DNA of 64,000 nt from Pseudoalteromonas aliena SW19 (GTDB lineage Bacteria > Pseudomonadota > Gammaproteobacteria > Enterobacterales > Alteromonadaceae): assembly GCF_014905615.1 (NCBI RefSeq), contig NZ_AQGU01000025.1, forward strand, positions 558,001 to 622,000, in the 5' to 3' direction. How positions within the stretch are numbered: the first letter of the stretch is position 1; every line of letters starts with the position of its first letter. Below the pieces are notes generated by a model. That model made no database searches and was not told the origin of the DNA. It was given only the letters and a program-made list of their open reading frames with translations. A program made the translations under genes and the position numbers. Positions 9,489 to 18,489 of this stretch are shown here, piece by piece.

Positions 9489-9985
9489 TTAGTGAGCTTG
9501 GTGTTTACCCTCTAAAATTTCTTCAATAAACTTAGCATTAAATGCTTCTAAATCGGCGGGGCTTCGGCTAGTTACTAAACCTTTATCTACACATACTTCT
9601 TGGTCAACCCAATTAGCGCCGGCATTAATTAAATCACTTTTAATACTTGGAAAAGAGGTAATAGTGCGGTCGCGTAATTTATTAATTTCAGCTAGTAACC
9701 ACGGTGCATGGCAGATAGCAGCAACAGGTTTATTTTTTTCTGCGCCAAAAAAAACATCAATAAAAGCTTTAGCATCTTTATCTTGGCGTAAGCTGTCTGG
9801 GTTAAATAGACCACCAGGGAGCATAAGCGCGTCGTAATCAGCGGGGTCTGCGTTTGTGACTAGTTTATCTACTGTTACATTATCGCGCTGCGTGGAGATA
9901 ACAGCTCTCTTTGCTCAAATCCATCAGTGGCTAAAATTGCAATTTTTTTGCCCTGTAAACGTGTGCTTGTTTGTAATGTACTCAT
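9489..9985 (-). pseudogene. DJ-1/PfpI family stress protein, internal deletion and frameshift
   Basis: Reading from ATG 9985, the N-terminus is intact (KKIAILATDGFEQREL), then after SPRSA the frame hits a stop. The continuation lies in another frame: DNVTVDKLVTNADPADYDAL, leading into MLPGGLFNPDSLRQ and the nucleophile elbow AAICHAPW. Intact relatives of the general-stress-protein-18 type have about 35 residues between these blocks, so roughly 100 bp was lost near 9885-9895 and the frame broken. The product would lack part of the Rossmann-like core; I call it a pseudogene. A good ribosome binding site (AGGAG) remains. Confidence 0.85.
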
Positions 9986-10190
9986 TGAGATCTCCTTATA
10001 TTCTTAAAAGATATATTCGAAACACACAGTTAAAAAGCATAATGCATGCCGATAACAAGCAATTGAAAATAAAGAATTTAATCTAAGTGGGATTTATAAT
10101 GCGATGTAAATCATTTAGAGATTATGAATAATCTACATAGAGTAGATACAAACACAGCTTTGGCACTCGATGGTTAAAATACAGAAGCTT

Positions 10191-10542
10191 CGCTTCTCGC
10201 GTGAGCAAGCTCGACGCCTACAACTAACGCTTGGCATTACGTTTATTTTTGTAGACGCACAACTTGTTGGCGTGATGGGCAAAGCCCATAATTTTTTATG
10301 TTTAATAATTTCAATCAAGCCCAGCGTTTTCCCCAACAGTTTAGATTTAAAGTTAACTTGTAAACTCGCTATTTGCTGGCTTTTAAAAACGCAGTTTTTA
10401 TGATGGGTGGTTAAGCGCTTCTCGCGTGAGCAAGCTCGACGCCTACAACTAACGCTCAGCATTATATTTATTTATGTAGACGCACAACTTGTTGGCGTGA
10501 TGGGCAAAGCCCATAATTTTTTTGTTTAATAACTCCAATCAA
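10191..10542. repeat. Two direct copies of a 127-bp REP-like inverted-repeat element
   Basis: Copy 1 is at 10191-10317 and copy 2 at 10416-10542, nearly identical. Each begins CGCTTCTCGCGTGAGCAAGC and contains an imperfect inverted repeat: CGTGAGCAAGCTCGACGCC near the start answers TAGACGCACAACTTGTTGGCG in the second half. A 98-bp spacer between the copies contains AAAAACGCAGTTTTTAT. The reverse complement of the core matches the array at 63680-64000, so this is a dispersed family in opposite orientation here. No coding potential. Confidence 0.85.
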
Positions 10543-10575
10543 AACTCAATCAACGACCAAGCTAAGTAATGCTAT

Positions 10576-10845
10576 CTAAAGCAGATCTTTTAAGGCCTTA
10601 GCGGGTTTAAAAACCGCCTTGTTTGCGCCCTCGATTTCAATAGCGGCACCTGTTTGTGGGTTACGCCCAGTACGCGCTGGATAGTAACTTAGTGCAAATG
10701 TACCAAAGCCATTAATTTGTACTTGATCGCCCTCAGAAAGCGATTTTGTAATTACTTTTTGCAAGCTTGAAAGTGCCGCTTGAGCATCTTTTTTTGTTAA
10801 TTCACTTTTGTGTGCAATGGCAGCAACGAGTTCTGCTTTGTTCAT
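10576..10845 (-). CDS. HU family DNA-binding protein
   Basis: An 89-residue histone-like protein. It has the helical dimerisation part (MNKAELVAAIAHKSELTKKDA) and the beta-arm signature INGFGTFALSYYPARTGRNP at residues 44-63. HU bends and compacts DNA as a dimer. AGGAG precedes the start. Monocistronic by context: the repeat pair lies downstream and yciB is divergent. Whether it corresponds to HU-alpha, HU-beta or another paralogue cannot be told from this window. Confidence 0.93.
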   Translation of the reverse strand: MNKAELVAAIAHKSELTKKDAQAALSSLQKVITKSLSEGDQVQINGFGTFALSYYPARTGRNPQTGAAIEIEGANKAVFKPAKALKDLL

Positions 10846-11036
10846 TTTAGGCTCCTAAATACACGCTAAATCAGTGTCGGTTAAGCGTGGGAATATGATG
10901 ATATAAAAAATACCAAACCAAATTGGCAATAAAGCCACGCAGGCTAAGGCTTACAGGGCAACAAGTCAACCTTGTAGTTGCTAAGCTTTATGTGGTAAAA
11001 AGCCTTTGACTCTTTTTTGTATAATTTAGGTAGACT

Positions 11037-11612
11037 ATGCACGCATTAATTGAATACATCCCGCTAATACTATTTTTTGCAGTATTTAAACTCGTTGATA
11101 TTTATTGGGCCACTGGTTTATTAATGGTAACTACGCTCATTCAAGTTGCTTATAGCTATTTTAAGCATGGCACTGTGCCTACTCGCCAGTGGATATTTTT
11201 TGGCATTGCTGCCGTGTTTGGTACGCTTACGCTGATACTTCATGATGAGCAATACATTAAATGGAAAGCAACACTAATATACGCAGGTTTAAGTTTCACG
11301 TTACTTATTAGCCGTTATGTACTTAATAAAAATCTCGTTAAAAAAGCGCTAAGCTCAATCCTCGAAAATGCTAATGATACAAAACAAGCCATTGTAGTCC
11401 CAGAACCGTTATGGGATAAGCTTAACCTAATGTGGGTTGCTATAACTGCTGGCATAGCAGCACTAAACATTTATATTGCGTATAATTTTTCGCTCGACTT
11501 TTGGGTTAACTTTAAAGTGTTTGGTTTAATGGGTATTACTTTTGTAAGCATTTTTGCCACCATTATCGTCTTATATAAATACTTCCCTGATGAAGAAGAG
11601 CCTGCAAAGTAA
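11037..11612 (+). CDS. yciB: Inner-membrane septation/intracellular-septation protein YciB
   Basis: A 191-residue membrane protein with about five hydrophobic segments and family motifs (EYIPLILFF, YWATGLLMV, DEQYIKWK). YciB proteins affect cell-envelope synthesis and septation. AGGT lies before the ATG. yciI is 2.4 kb downstream, on the other side of a CPBP gene and a transporter, so the yciB-yciA-yciI cluster known in enterics is broken up here. Confidence 0.92.
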   Translation: MHALIEYIPLILFFAVFKLVDIYWATGLLMVTTLIQVAYSYFKHGTVPTRQWIFFGIAAVFGTLTLILHDEQYIKWKATLIYAGLSFTLLISRYVLNKNLVKKALSSILENANDTKQAIVVPEPLWDKLNLMWVAITAGIAALNIYIAYNFSLDFWVNFKVFGLMGITFVSIFATIIVLYKYFPDEEEPAK

Positions 11613-11679
11613 GTTCTTTTCGTCATAAAAGTGTCGTCTTAGCTTGTTAGTTTGGTAAAAAACGCAACCTGAGACGACC

Positions 11680-12321
11680 TTGAACGCCAATCAATACCGC
11701 TGGTTTGAATTTACCCTCATTTTTGTATTGCTGCCCTTGTTGGGTTTTGGATTACGCGAGCATTTAGCTAACTGGCTTATTCCTGCGCTTATTATACTTA
11801 TGAGTGTGTGCTGTATGTTGCTGCTTGGCGACCCCCATTTTAAACGTTTTAGACTCACAAGCCTTGGGCAATTTTCTGCTGTGAAAAGACGCCTATTTAG
11901 CTTCTTTTTTTTAGGCGCACTGTTCTCGGGGATGTTTTACGGCATAATCCATCAAGGTAACTGGTTTACCCTTCCCCGTAATTCTTTCAATGATTGGCTT
12001 TTATTGTTATTACTCTATCCAGTGCTTTCGGTTATCCCCCAGGAATTAATATTCAGAACGTATTTTTTTCATCGCTATAAACGCATTATGCCAAAAAAAA
12101 CAGTGCGTATTATAGTCAGTGCGACTGTATTTGCGCTGGCGCACATTGTGTATGCAAATTGGATAGCAGTGGGTTTAGCGTTTTTAGGAGGCTTATTGTT
12201 TGCATTTACTTATGCACAAAGCCGCTCAACCTTTGTATGCGTAATTGAGCATAGCTTATGGGGGCTTTGGATGTTTACGCTTGGGATTGGCAGCTACCTC
12301 GACTCAGGCGCATTTAATTAA
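11680..12321 (+). CDS. CPBP family intramembrane metalloprotease (Abi/CAAX-protease-like)
   Basis: A 213-residue, very hydrophobic protein with about six membrane segments. Family motifs are PQELIFRTYFF near residue 121 (the first of the usual paired glutamates is Gln), FALAHIVYAN near 149 and VIEHSLWG near 189. Members are glutamate/histidine metalloproteases, some linked to bacteriocin self-immunity. The start is TTG at 11680; no ATG lies in frame near the N-terminus. Substrate unknown. The Glu-to-Gln change in motif 1 may reduce or abolish activity. Confidence 0.8.
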   Translation: MNANQYRWFEFTLIFVLLPLLGFGLREHLANWLIPALIILMSVCCMLLLGDPHFKRFRLTSLGQFSAVKRRLFSFFFLGALFSGMFYGIIHQGNWFTLPRNSFNDWLLLLLLYPVLSVIPQELIFRTYFFHRYKRIMPKKTVRIIVSATVFALAHIVYANWIAVGLAFLGGLLFAFTYAQSRSTFVCVIEHSLWGLWMFTLGIGSYLDSGAFN

Positions 12322-12331
12322 AATTACACAC

Positions 12332-12360
12332 AAAAAAGCCGCAGCAAGTGCGGCTTTTTT
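12332..12360. terminator. Bidirectional terminator
   Basis: AAAAAAGCCGCA (12332-12343) pairs perfectly with TGCGGCTTTTTT (12349-12360) around GCAAG. It sits between the convergent CPBP and NSS genes and has A and T tracts on its two sides, so it can serve both. Confidence 0.9.
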
Positions 12361-12374
12361 AATTGGGGCTGTAT

Positions 12375-13799
12375 TTAAAAGCCAAATATTTTTAAGTCAA
12401 AAAACTTAGTCGCGACTGTATTTATAAATATTACAGCTAATATGACTGGAATAAATGTTGAAAGCGAAAAGTTAACGTATTTTTCCATTAAGCTACCAGC
12501 ATAATTAGGCGAACCTAAGCTTAGCTCTTGTGTTAAACGTGCTTTTTTCCAGCGGTACATTACAAACAAACACACCATTAAGCCATTAAGCGGTAAAATT
12601 GTGTCGTAAAATACATCAACAATAATATCGAAAAAGCTCTTATTTACACCGCCATAACTGGTAAATGAGGTAAGGCTGTCAATCATACCAAACGACATAG
12701 TACATAAAATAGTGAGCACGCCAGTTGTAAGTGTTAAAATACCTAGTGCTTTTTTACGACTAATCCCTTTGCGATCGCTTAATGTAGCTGTGGGTACTTC
12801 AACAATAGATACCAATGATGTAATTGCAGCAAAAAATACCAACAAGAAGAACGAAAACGCGACAACCGATGCACCTACGTATCCGATATCATTTTGCAGT
12901 GCTAATAATATTTTCGGCAAATACACAAAAATCATCGAAACTGACGAGTCAGAAAGTGCTGTTGGATCTGTGTTTGGATCAAAACTAAATATAGCCGGTA
13001 ACACCATAAGACCTGCGACAAATGCGACTAACGAGTCAGTAATTGCTACCATTTTTGCACTACTAACAATGTCATCCTTTTTAGAGATGTACGACGCGTA
13101 AGTCATTAATATACCCATACCTAACGACAGCGAGAAAAATGCTTGGCTTAACGCCCCATTAAGAACGCTTGCACTCATTTTAGAAAAATCAGGGATAATA
13201 TAATATTTAACACCCGCCATTGCATTATCAAGTGTTAATACATAGATAACCAAAGCAAGCAGCATGACTAGAAGCGCTGGCATCAGAAATTTAGCGGCTT
13301 TTTCTATACCTTGCTTAACACCCCCTAATAAAATTAAGTTAACAATAATAACCACCACCGCCATGTAACCAAAAACAGTGTAGCTATTAATAAAAACACC
13401 AAAATGACTAGGTTCAGCGAGTAAATCTAAATTCCCCAGACCTGTTTGCATTAAGTAGCCAAAAATCCACACTGTAATTACCATGTAAAATACAGCAATC
13501 ATAAATGGAGTAAGTACAGCTAAAAAGCCTGCAAACTTCCATTTTTTATCGTTATTTGCTAACAACTTGTACGATCCAAGAGGATCTTTTTGAGCATTTC
13601 GACCCATTGCCATTTCAGCCATCATGACAGGTAAGCAAATGAATACGACAAATAAAGCATAAATTAATAAAAATGCGCCACCACCATTTTTGGTAGCAGA
13701 GACAGGAAAACCTACTAAATTACCAATACCAACAGCAGAACCTGCCGCCGCTAAAATAAATCCGAGACGGGAGCTAAATCGCTCTCTATTATCGCTCAT
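12375..13799 (-). CDS. Sodium-dependent transporter, NSS (SNF) family
   Basis: A 474-residue transporter of the neurotransmitter:sodium symporter fold, with about 11-12 membrane helices. The first helix carries the sodium and substrate signature GSAVGIGNLVGFP near residues 17-29; the FFSLSLGMGILMTYASY segment is helix 6. Bacterial members usually import amino acids with sodium, fitting a marine host. The C-terminal helices are typical of the shorter prokaryotic group. No adjacent catabolic genes hint at the substrate. Confidence 0.92.
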   Translation of the reverse strand: MSDNRERFSSRLGFILAAAGSAVGIGNLVGFPVSATKNGGGAFLLIYALFVVFICLPVMMAEMAMGRNAQKDPLGSYKLLANNDKKWKFAGFLAVLTPFMIAVFYMVITVWIFGYLMQTGLGNLDLLAEPSHFGVFINSYTVFGYMAVVVIIVNLILLGGVKQGIEKAAKFLMPALLVMLLALVIYVLTLDNAMAGVKYYIIPDFSKMSASVLNGALSQAFFSLSLGMGILMTYASYISKKDDIVSSAKMVAITDSLVAFVAGLMVLPAIFSFDPNTDPTALSDSSVSMIFVYLPKILLALQNDIGYVGASVVAFSFFLLVFFAAITSLVSIVEVPTATLSDRKGISRKKALGILTLTTGVLTILCTMSFGMIDSLTSFTSYGGVNKSFFDIIVDVFYDTILPLNGLMVCLFVMYRWKKARLTQELSLGSPNYAGSLMEKYVNFSLSTFIPVILAVIFINTVATKFFDLKIFGF

Positions 13800-13988
13800 G
13801 TATAAAACCTTTTTATTATTTTGTATATTCCAGCGACTCTACCAGTGTTACACAGCGATTTTCAAGCAATTACAGCGTAAAAATAAAATCCAAGTGTAAA
13901 CATGCGTAAATACGCTTTTAATTCACCAATTTTCAACGCTGTGGTAGTATTCGATTAATCAAATTTAACAAATTTAATGAGACTCCTT

Positions 13989-14291
13989 ATGTTGTACATG
14001 ATTCACTCAACTGACGTTGAAAACAGCTTAGAGTTAAGAAAAGCTGCACGCCCAGCACATTTAGAACGCCTAAGTAAGCTTGACGCGCAAAATCGTTTAT
14101 TTACTGCAGGTCCACTTCCAGCAGTAGACAGTGACGATCCTCAAGAGGCAGGTTTTACCGGTTCTTTAGTCGTTGCCGAGTTTGATTCACTTGAAGCGGC
14201 GCGAGAGTGGGCAGCAGCTGATCCGTATATTGCTGCCGGCGTATATGAAAACACGGTTGTTAAACCATTTAAAAAAGTGTTTCCTGCTTAA
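13989..14291 (+). CDS. yciI: YciI family protein
   Basis: A 100-residue ferredoxin-like-fold protein starting [18 protein letters not shown] and ending VVKPFKKVF, close to E. coli YciI over its whole length. The His and Asp proposed as catalytic are present ([19 protein letters not shown]). Biochemical role unknown. ATG 13989 is used because it matches the family start, although an in-frame ATG lies 12 bp upstream. Confidence 0.92.
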   Translation: MLYMIHSTDVENSLELRKAARPAHLERLSKLDAQNRLFTAGPLPAVDSDDPQEAGFTGSLVVAEFDSLEAAREWAAADPYIAAGVYENTVVKPFKKVFPA

Positions 14292-14452
14292 GGTGTATTT
14301 GGCCCTGTAAGCGAGTATTGCAGGCTAATTCAGGGTTTGTTCACAGGATTGTAATTAAAATTACTATGATAAAAACGAATTTAACGTTTTTACTTGAATT
14401 TTAGTAACTTACTTAATTAAACTAAGTGGGTCTGGTCTAGGAGTTCTCTATT

Positions 14453-14710
14453 ATGCGCGTATTATTAAGCCTTTGTTTTATTGCTAGTGCGAGTGTTTCC
14501 AACTTTGCCCAAGCAACAACGGCCAAGCAAACATCTCATGCTGAGATGGACAAAAAGAAAGCCGTAATACTTGCAAAGCAAACTATAGATGGTAAGACCT
14601 TAAAAATCACCGAAAAAACAGATTTTTATACCGTACGAATACTCAAATCTGACGGCCACGTCGTTGATTTACATATTAATAAAAAAACCGGCGAAGTGAA
14701 AAAGGATTAA
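14453..14710 (+). CDS. PepSY-domain periplasmic protein
   Basis: An 85-residue protein with a cleavable signal peptide (cleavage probably after NFAQA near residue 21) and a single PepSY-like repeat ending VDLHINKKTGEVKKD. AGGAG is well placed. It is 3 bp upstream of a PhoP-like regulator and probably the first gene of a four-gene operon. PepSY proteins next to two-component genes are thought to tune the sensor from the periplasm; that role here is inference. Confidence 0.82.
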   Translation: MRVLLSLCFIASASVSNFAQATTAKQTSHAEMDKKKAVILAKQTIDGKTLKITEKTDFYTVRILKSDGHVVDLHINKKTGEVKKD

Positions 14711-14713
14711 CAA

Positions 14714-15388
14714 ATGCGAATTTTAGTTATAGAAGATGATTTACATTTAGCAGATAACCTACGTAATGCATTAGAAAAAGAGCGTTACAGCGTGGATTTA
14801 TGTCACGATGGCGAAGCGGGTCTTTTCCATATTACAGAATACCCGCTTGATATGGCTGTGGTTGATTTAGGCTTACCAAAAATAGATGGTATTGAACTCA
14901 TTAATAAGGCGCGTGCACAGGGGATCACTATCCCTATTTTAATCTTAACCGCGCGTGATCGCTGGCAAGACAAAGTTGAAGGTTTAGATGCAGGTGCAGA
15001 TGATTACCTCACAAAGCCATTTCATGTAGAAGAATTAATTGCACGCTGTAACGCACTTATTCGTCGCAGTGCTGGCAAAGCAAACCCAGAAATGACTGCT
15101 GGCCCAATTAAAATCCACACCCGCTCTCAGCAGGTTTGGGTTGATGATAAAGAGCTTAGTCTTACAGCATACGAATATAAAGTACTTGAGTACTTGATGG
15201 TAAATCCACAAAAAGTAATTTCTAAATCAGAACTTACTGAGCATATTTACGACCAAGATTTTGACCTTGATTCAAACGTAATTGAAGTATTTGTATTGCG
15301 TTTACGTAAAAAACTTGACCCTGAAGGCACATTAAACCCTGTAGAGACTCTGCGTGGGCGCGGCTACAGGCTCAAAAGCCAGTGGTAA
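14714..15388 (+). CDS. phoP: PhoP-like response regulator (OmpR family)
   Basis: A 224-residue regulator. Receiver domain residues 1-115 have the acidic pair IEDD, phospho-Asp in MAVVDLGLPKIDG (Asp51) and Lys in LTKPFHVEE. The winged-helix domain ends RGRGYRL. The stretch LTARDRWQDKVEGLDAGADD is especially like E. coli PhoP, as is the partner kinase. PhoP/PhoQ responds to low Mg2+, acid or cationic peptides in enterics; the signal here is unknown. It overlaps the kinase gene by 7 bp. Confidence 0.9.
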   Translation: MRILVIEDDLHLADNLRNALEKERYSVDLCHDGEAGLFHITEYPLDMAVVDLGLPKIDGIELINKARAQGITIPILILTARDRWQDKVEGLDAGADDYLTKPFHVEELIARCNALIRRSAGKANPEMTAGPIKIHTRSQQVWVDDKELSLTAYEYKVLEYLMVNPQKVISKSELTEHIYDQDFDLDSNVIEVFVLRLRKKLDPEGTLNPVETLRGRGYRLKSQW

Positions 15389-16719
15389 TACCGCAAATAT
15401 CGTTAAAAATAAGACAAGGATTTATCCTTGTCTTTGTTTTATTGCTCGCACTGCCTATTTTATTCTATTCAATTGGTAAAGCGTATTATGCTTCACTTGT
15501 TGATGCGACAGAAAAAACCCTCGAAGCACAGCTCTACTCGCTTATATCCGAAGTCGACTTTACTGAACACGGCATTATCATGCCAAGTACGATTTTAGCG
15601 CCTGAATTGAACCGATTAAACTCTGATACTTACGCAATGATCTACCGAGACGATGAGCCTATTTGGCATTCTGAGTCAGCCGTAAATGTTAGTTTTGTTC
15701 CTCAAACAATCGAAACAAAAGCGGGAGCTGCCGACTTTAGACTGGTGAAACACAAAAATACAGCGTACTGGCAACTTAGCCTAACTGTTATTTTGAACAA
15801 CATAGATCAATCAGAGCAAGCTCGCTTTATACTACTAAAGCGTAACGATGCCCTGCTACGTTTAATGGACGGCTTTAAGCAAACACTTGTAGAGTGGATG
15901 TTTATTATGGGGATTGCCATTGCAGGACTCATGGCTGTTGGTTTTATCTGGAGCGCTCGCCCATTGCAACGTCTGGATAAAGAAATAAAAGCGATTGAAT
16001 CTGGTGATATTCAGGAAATTAAAGGCCTTTATCCAGTAGAGTTACAAACAATCAAAGCTGACCTAAATTTACTCCTTGAGTCGCAGCAACGCCAAAAAGA
16101 ACGTTATAGAGCGTCACTGAGCGATCTTGCTCATGCGTTGAAAACTCCCCTAGCAGTTTTAAAATCAAGCCCACTTGCAAACGACGCCGATGCTCAAGAG
16201 CAACTTGACCGTATTAATGTGATGATCGAACATCAGTTAAAGCGAGCAGCCACTGGGGCCTCCGATACATGGAAAAAACAAACACCGGTTAAGCCCATAC
16301 TTGATTCAATTTTAAGTGCAATGGCGAAAGTTTATCGCGATAAAGATATTATTTTTAATTGTTCGATCACTGAAAAGGATTACTTTTTAGGCGATCAAAC
16401 AGACTTGATGGAATTACTTGGCAATTTAATCGATAACGCCTGTAAAGCGTGTCGTTCACAAGTAGAAATACAAGTTGTTCAAAGTAAAACATTACGTATT
16501 GCAATTAGCGATGACGGCCCTGGTGTGCCAAAGGATAAACGCGAGGCTTTACTCACTCGTGGTACTCGTCTCGATACATACGAAAGCGGACACGGTGTTG
16601 GTATGGCAATCGTGTCTGATTTAGTTAAGTCGTACCATGGTACACTTACTATTACCGAAGCTGATAACCTTGGCGGCGCTCAATTTATTTTAGAGTTTAA
16701 TTATAATGACAAAAAATAA
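15382..16719 (+). CDS. phoQ: PhoQ-like sensor histidine kinase
   Basis: A 445-residue membrane kinase: N-terminal helix near residues 12-32, periplasmic sensor to about 165, second helix 170-190, HAMP, then the H-box LAHALKTPLAVLKSS with the phospho-His near residue 252. The N box is DNACKAC and the G box DDGPGVP; ALKTPLAVL matches the PhoQ type H-box. The start is GTG 15382 inside the regulator gene. The periplasmic part lacks an obvious long acidic patch like that of enteric PhoQ, so Mg2+ sensing should not be assumed. Confidence 0.88.
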   Translation: MVIPQISLKIRQGFILVFVLLLALPILFYSIGKAYYASLVDATEKTLEAQLYSLISEVDFTEHGIIMPSTILAPELNRLNSDTYAMIYRDDEPIWHSESAVNVSFVPQTIETKAGAADFRLVKHKNTAYWQLSLTVILNNIDQSEQARFILLKRNDALLRLMDGFKQTLVEWMFIMGIAIAGLMAVGFIWSARPLQRLDKEIKAIESGDIQEIKGLYPVELQTIKADLNLLLESQQRQKERYRASLSDLAHALKTPLAVLKSSPLANDADAQEQLDRINVMIEHQLKRAATGASDTWKKQTPVKPILDSILSAMAKVYRDKDIIFNCSITEKDYFLGDQTDLMELLGNLIDNACKACRSQVEIQVVQSKTLRIAISDDGPGVPKDKREALLTRGTRLDTYESGHGVGMAIVSDLVKSYHGTLTITEADNLGGAQFILEFNYNDKK

Positions 16720-17116
16720 GTATTTATTTAATTCACTTTGGCTACTTCTGTTGAGTATCAGTCCATTAAGCTTTGCTGCTGATGAGTGTAATTTACCCGC
16801 TAAAGCAAACCTTGAAACAACCAAACGCTATATTCAATGCCTTGATACCGTGATTGTTAAAGCAAAACAAGTGCAAAATACCTGGATAATGAAGCGACAA
16901 TATGAGCTATCTAAAATAGAAGAAGAAACAGGTAATACGCAAGTATCTCTTTTATTTAACCGCAGCATAACTGATCATGAAACGTACACTGATAGCAGTT
17001 GTCAGTTGCGTTACATGCTACAGTCACCTAATGCAACGCAAGCTGCAATTAACTATAAACTCTGCGAAATTACATTAATCAATCAATTTACCAACGTATT
17101 AAAAGCAGCACTGTAA
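16706..17116 (+). CDS. Secreted cysteine-containing protein, possibly LprI/DUF1311-like
   Basis: A 136-residue protein with a signal peptide (SPLSFAADEC, cleavage near residue 25) and four cysteines in the mature part (ECNLP, IQCLD, SSCQLR, KLCEI), suggesting two disulphides. The spacing and RYIQCLD resemble lysozyme-inhibitor LprI-like proteins, but the match is weak. It overlaps the kinase gene by 14 bp and is the last gene of the PepSY-phoP-phoQ operon, so it may be a periplasmic accessory of the sensor. Confidence 0.65.
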   Translation: MTKNKYLFNSLWLLLLSISPLSFAADECNLPAKANLETTKRYIQCLDTVIVKAKQVQNTWIMKRQYELSKIEEETGNTQVSLLFNRSITDHETYTDSSCQLRYMLQSPNATQAAINYKLCEITLINQFTNVLKAAL

Positions 17117-17279
17117 AAATAACAATTATAGAGCGCTCAAATGTAGACTAATACCAACCGAGTCAAGTATGGCGTCTGTTTAATCGTTTGTTGAGCGACT
17201 TTTATATCTAAACATCAATAACTTAACATTTAACTACCACGCCCTAGTATTTACATTGCTTGGTAGTTAAAGCCATCAA

Positions 17280-18317
17280 TTAGTTTTTGGCAACATCATC
17301 TTCGCCACTGCCAAGTAAAGTGGCAACCCACTTACCCTCTGCGCTGGCTTCTAGACCTATTTTTACTATCATAGTTAGTGGCACTGATAAAAGCATACCT
17401 ACAGTGCCAAGTAACCACCCCCAAAATATTAAGGATAAAAATACGACGAGTGTAGAAAGGCCAAGCCCCTTACCTAAAAATTTAGGCTCTACAATATTAC
17501 CCATCACCGTATTAATAGTTAAGTAACCTGCAGCCACAAGCCCCGCAACCAAGGGACCTTGAGTCACAAGCGCTAATAAGATAGCAGGTACGGCGGCAAT
17601 AATTGAACCAATATTAGGAATGTAATTGAACATAAAAGCCAATACGCCCCATAACACAAAGTAATCCACATCCAATATCCATAAGTAGAATGCGGCAACA
17701 ACACCGGTGGCTAAACTCACTAACGTTTTAATCGCTAAATATGAATTTATTGATTCTAAAAAACGATCTATTTGCTTCATTTTACGATCGGGATCATCCA
17801 GTGCCATATGTATTTTTCTGCTTAGCATTGGCCCTTCAAATAGCATAAAAACAACCGTTAAAATGATTAAAAACATATTAGCCATAACCCCACCTAATCC
17901 GGTGAGCATATTTGTGGCAACATCAACCATTTTTCCAGGATCAAACATATTGATCAGCTGCTCTTTATTGATCAATATGTTGTACTTAGATGCTAAGTCA
18001 ACCAACCAAACAAATTCTTCTTTAAGCTGTACTTTATATTCTGGGAGCTGCTGCGAAAAATCGTTTATAGACTGGCCAACAAGCCCACCAAGGCTTACAC
18101 CTAAGCCAACAATAATGAGCACAACCAAAACAACAGCAATCCCTTTAGGGATTTTATAGCGAGCAAAAAACTTGATAAATGGATTACAAACGATGGCAAT
18201 AAACGCCGCTAAAATAAAGGGAATAATAATTACACTCGCTGCTTTTATACCTGCGAGCACAACCACTAATGCAGCAAAAACGATTAGACTTTTATTTACC
18301 CCAGTTAAACCTGCCAA
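17280..18317 (-). CDS. AI-2E family transporter (PerM/YhhT/TqsA-like permease)
   Basis: A 345-residue membrane protein of about eight helices. Family signatures include the PFIKFFARYKIPKGIAVVLV region and the C-terminal PNIGSIIAAVPAILLAL, GNIVEPKFLGKGLGLSTLVVF and WGWLLGTVGMLLSVPLT. Members export AI-2, act in Na+/H+ exchange, or have unknown substrates. The reading frame stays open to a TTG at 18389, but the TTG at 18317 has AAGGA at the right distance and matches homologue N-termini, so I prefer it. Convergent with the phoQ operon. Confidence 0.85.
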   Translation of the reverse strand: MAGLTGVNKSLIVFAALVVVLAGIKAASVIIIPFILAAFIAIVCNPFIKFFARYKIPKGIAVVLVVLIIVGLGVSLGGLVGQSINDFSQQLPEYKVQLKEEFVWLVDLASKYNILINKEQLINMFDPGKMVDVATNMLTGLGGVMANMFLIILTVVFMLFEGPMLSRKIHMALDDPDRKMKQIDRFLESINSYLAIKTLVSLATGVVAAFYLWILDVDYFVLWGVLAFMFNYIPNIGSIIAAVPAILLALVTQGPLVAGLVAAGYLTINTVMGNIVEPKFLGKGLGLSTLVVFLSLIFWGWLLGTVGMLLSVPLTMIVKIGLEASAEGKWVATLLGSGEDDVAKN

Positions 18318-18489
18318 CTCATTAATCCTTTTTATAAAATATTTTGCCCCAGTGTAAGGCAAATGCCAATAAAATGAAATAATTACCAAGTGATCATAAA
18401 AGCTTGCTGAACGTATAAATTTGCAAAACGGCTTACTAGCGAGTATATGTTTTAACCACTTGCTATCACCTTAATTATAAGGATCAATA

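Noticed and set aside
10133..10462. Open frames across the REP-like repeats
   Set aside because: The frames simply translate the two direct repeat copies (identical peptide twice), with no ribosome binding site; they are repeats, not genes.
12712..13101. Antisense open frame in the NSS transporter gene
   Set aside because: Shadow of the transporter codons; no start signal or family resemblance.
17152..17272. A fourth 162-bp ATACCAAT element
   Set aside because: Only one end-like sequence is visible; no matching inverted end or TTGTTCTA core within 170 bp.
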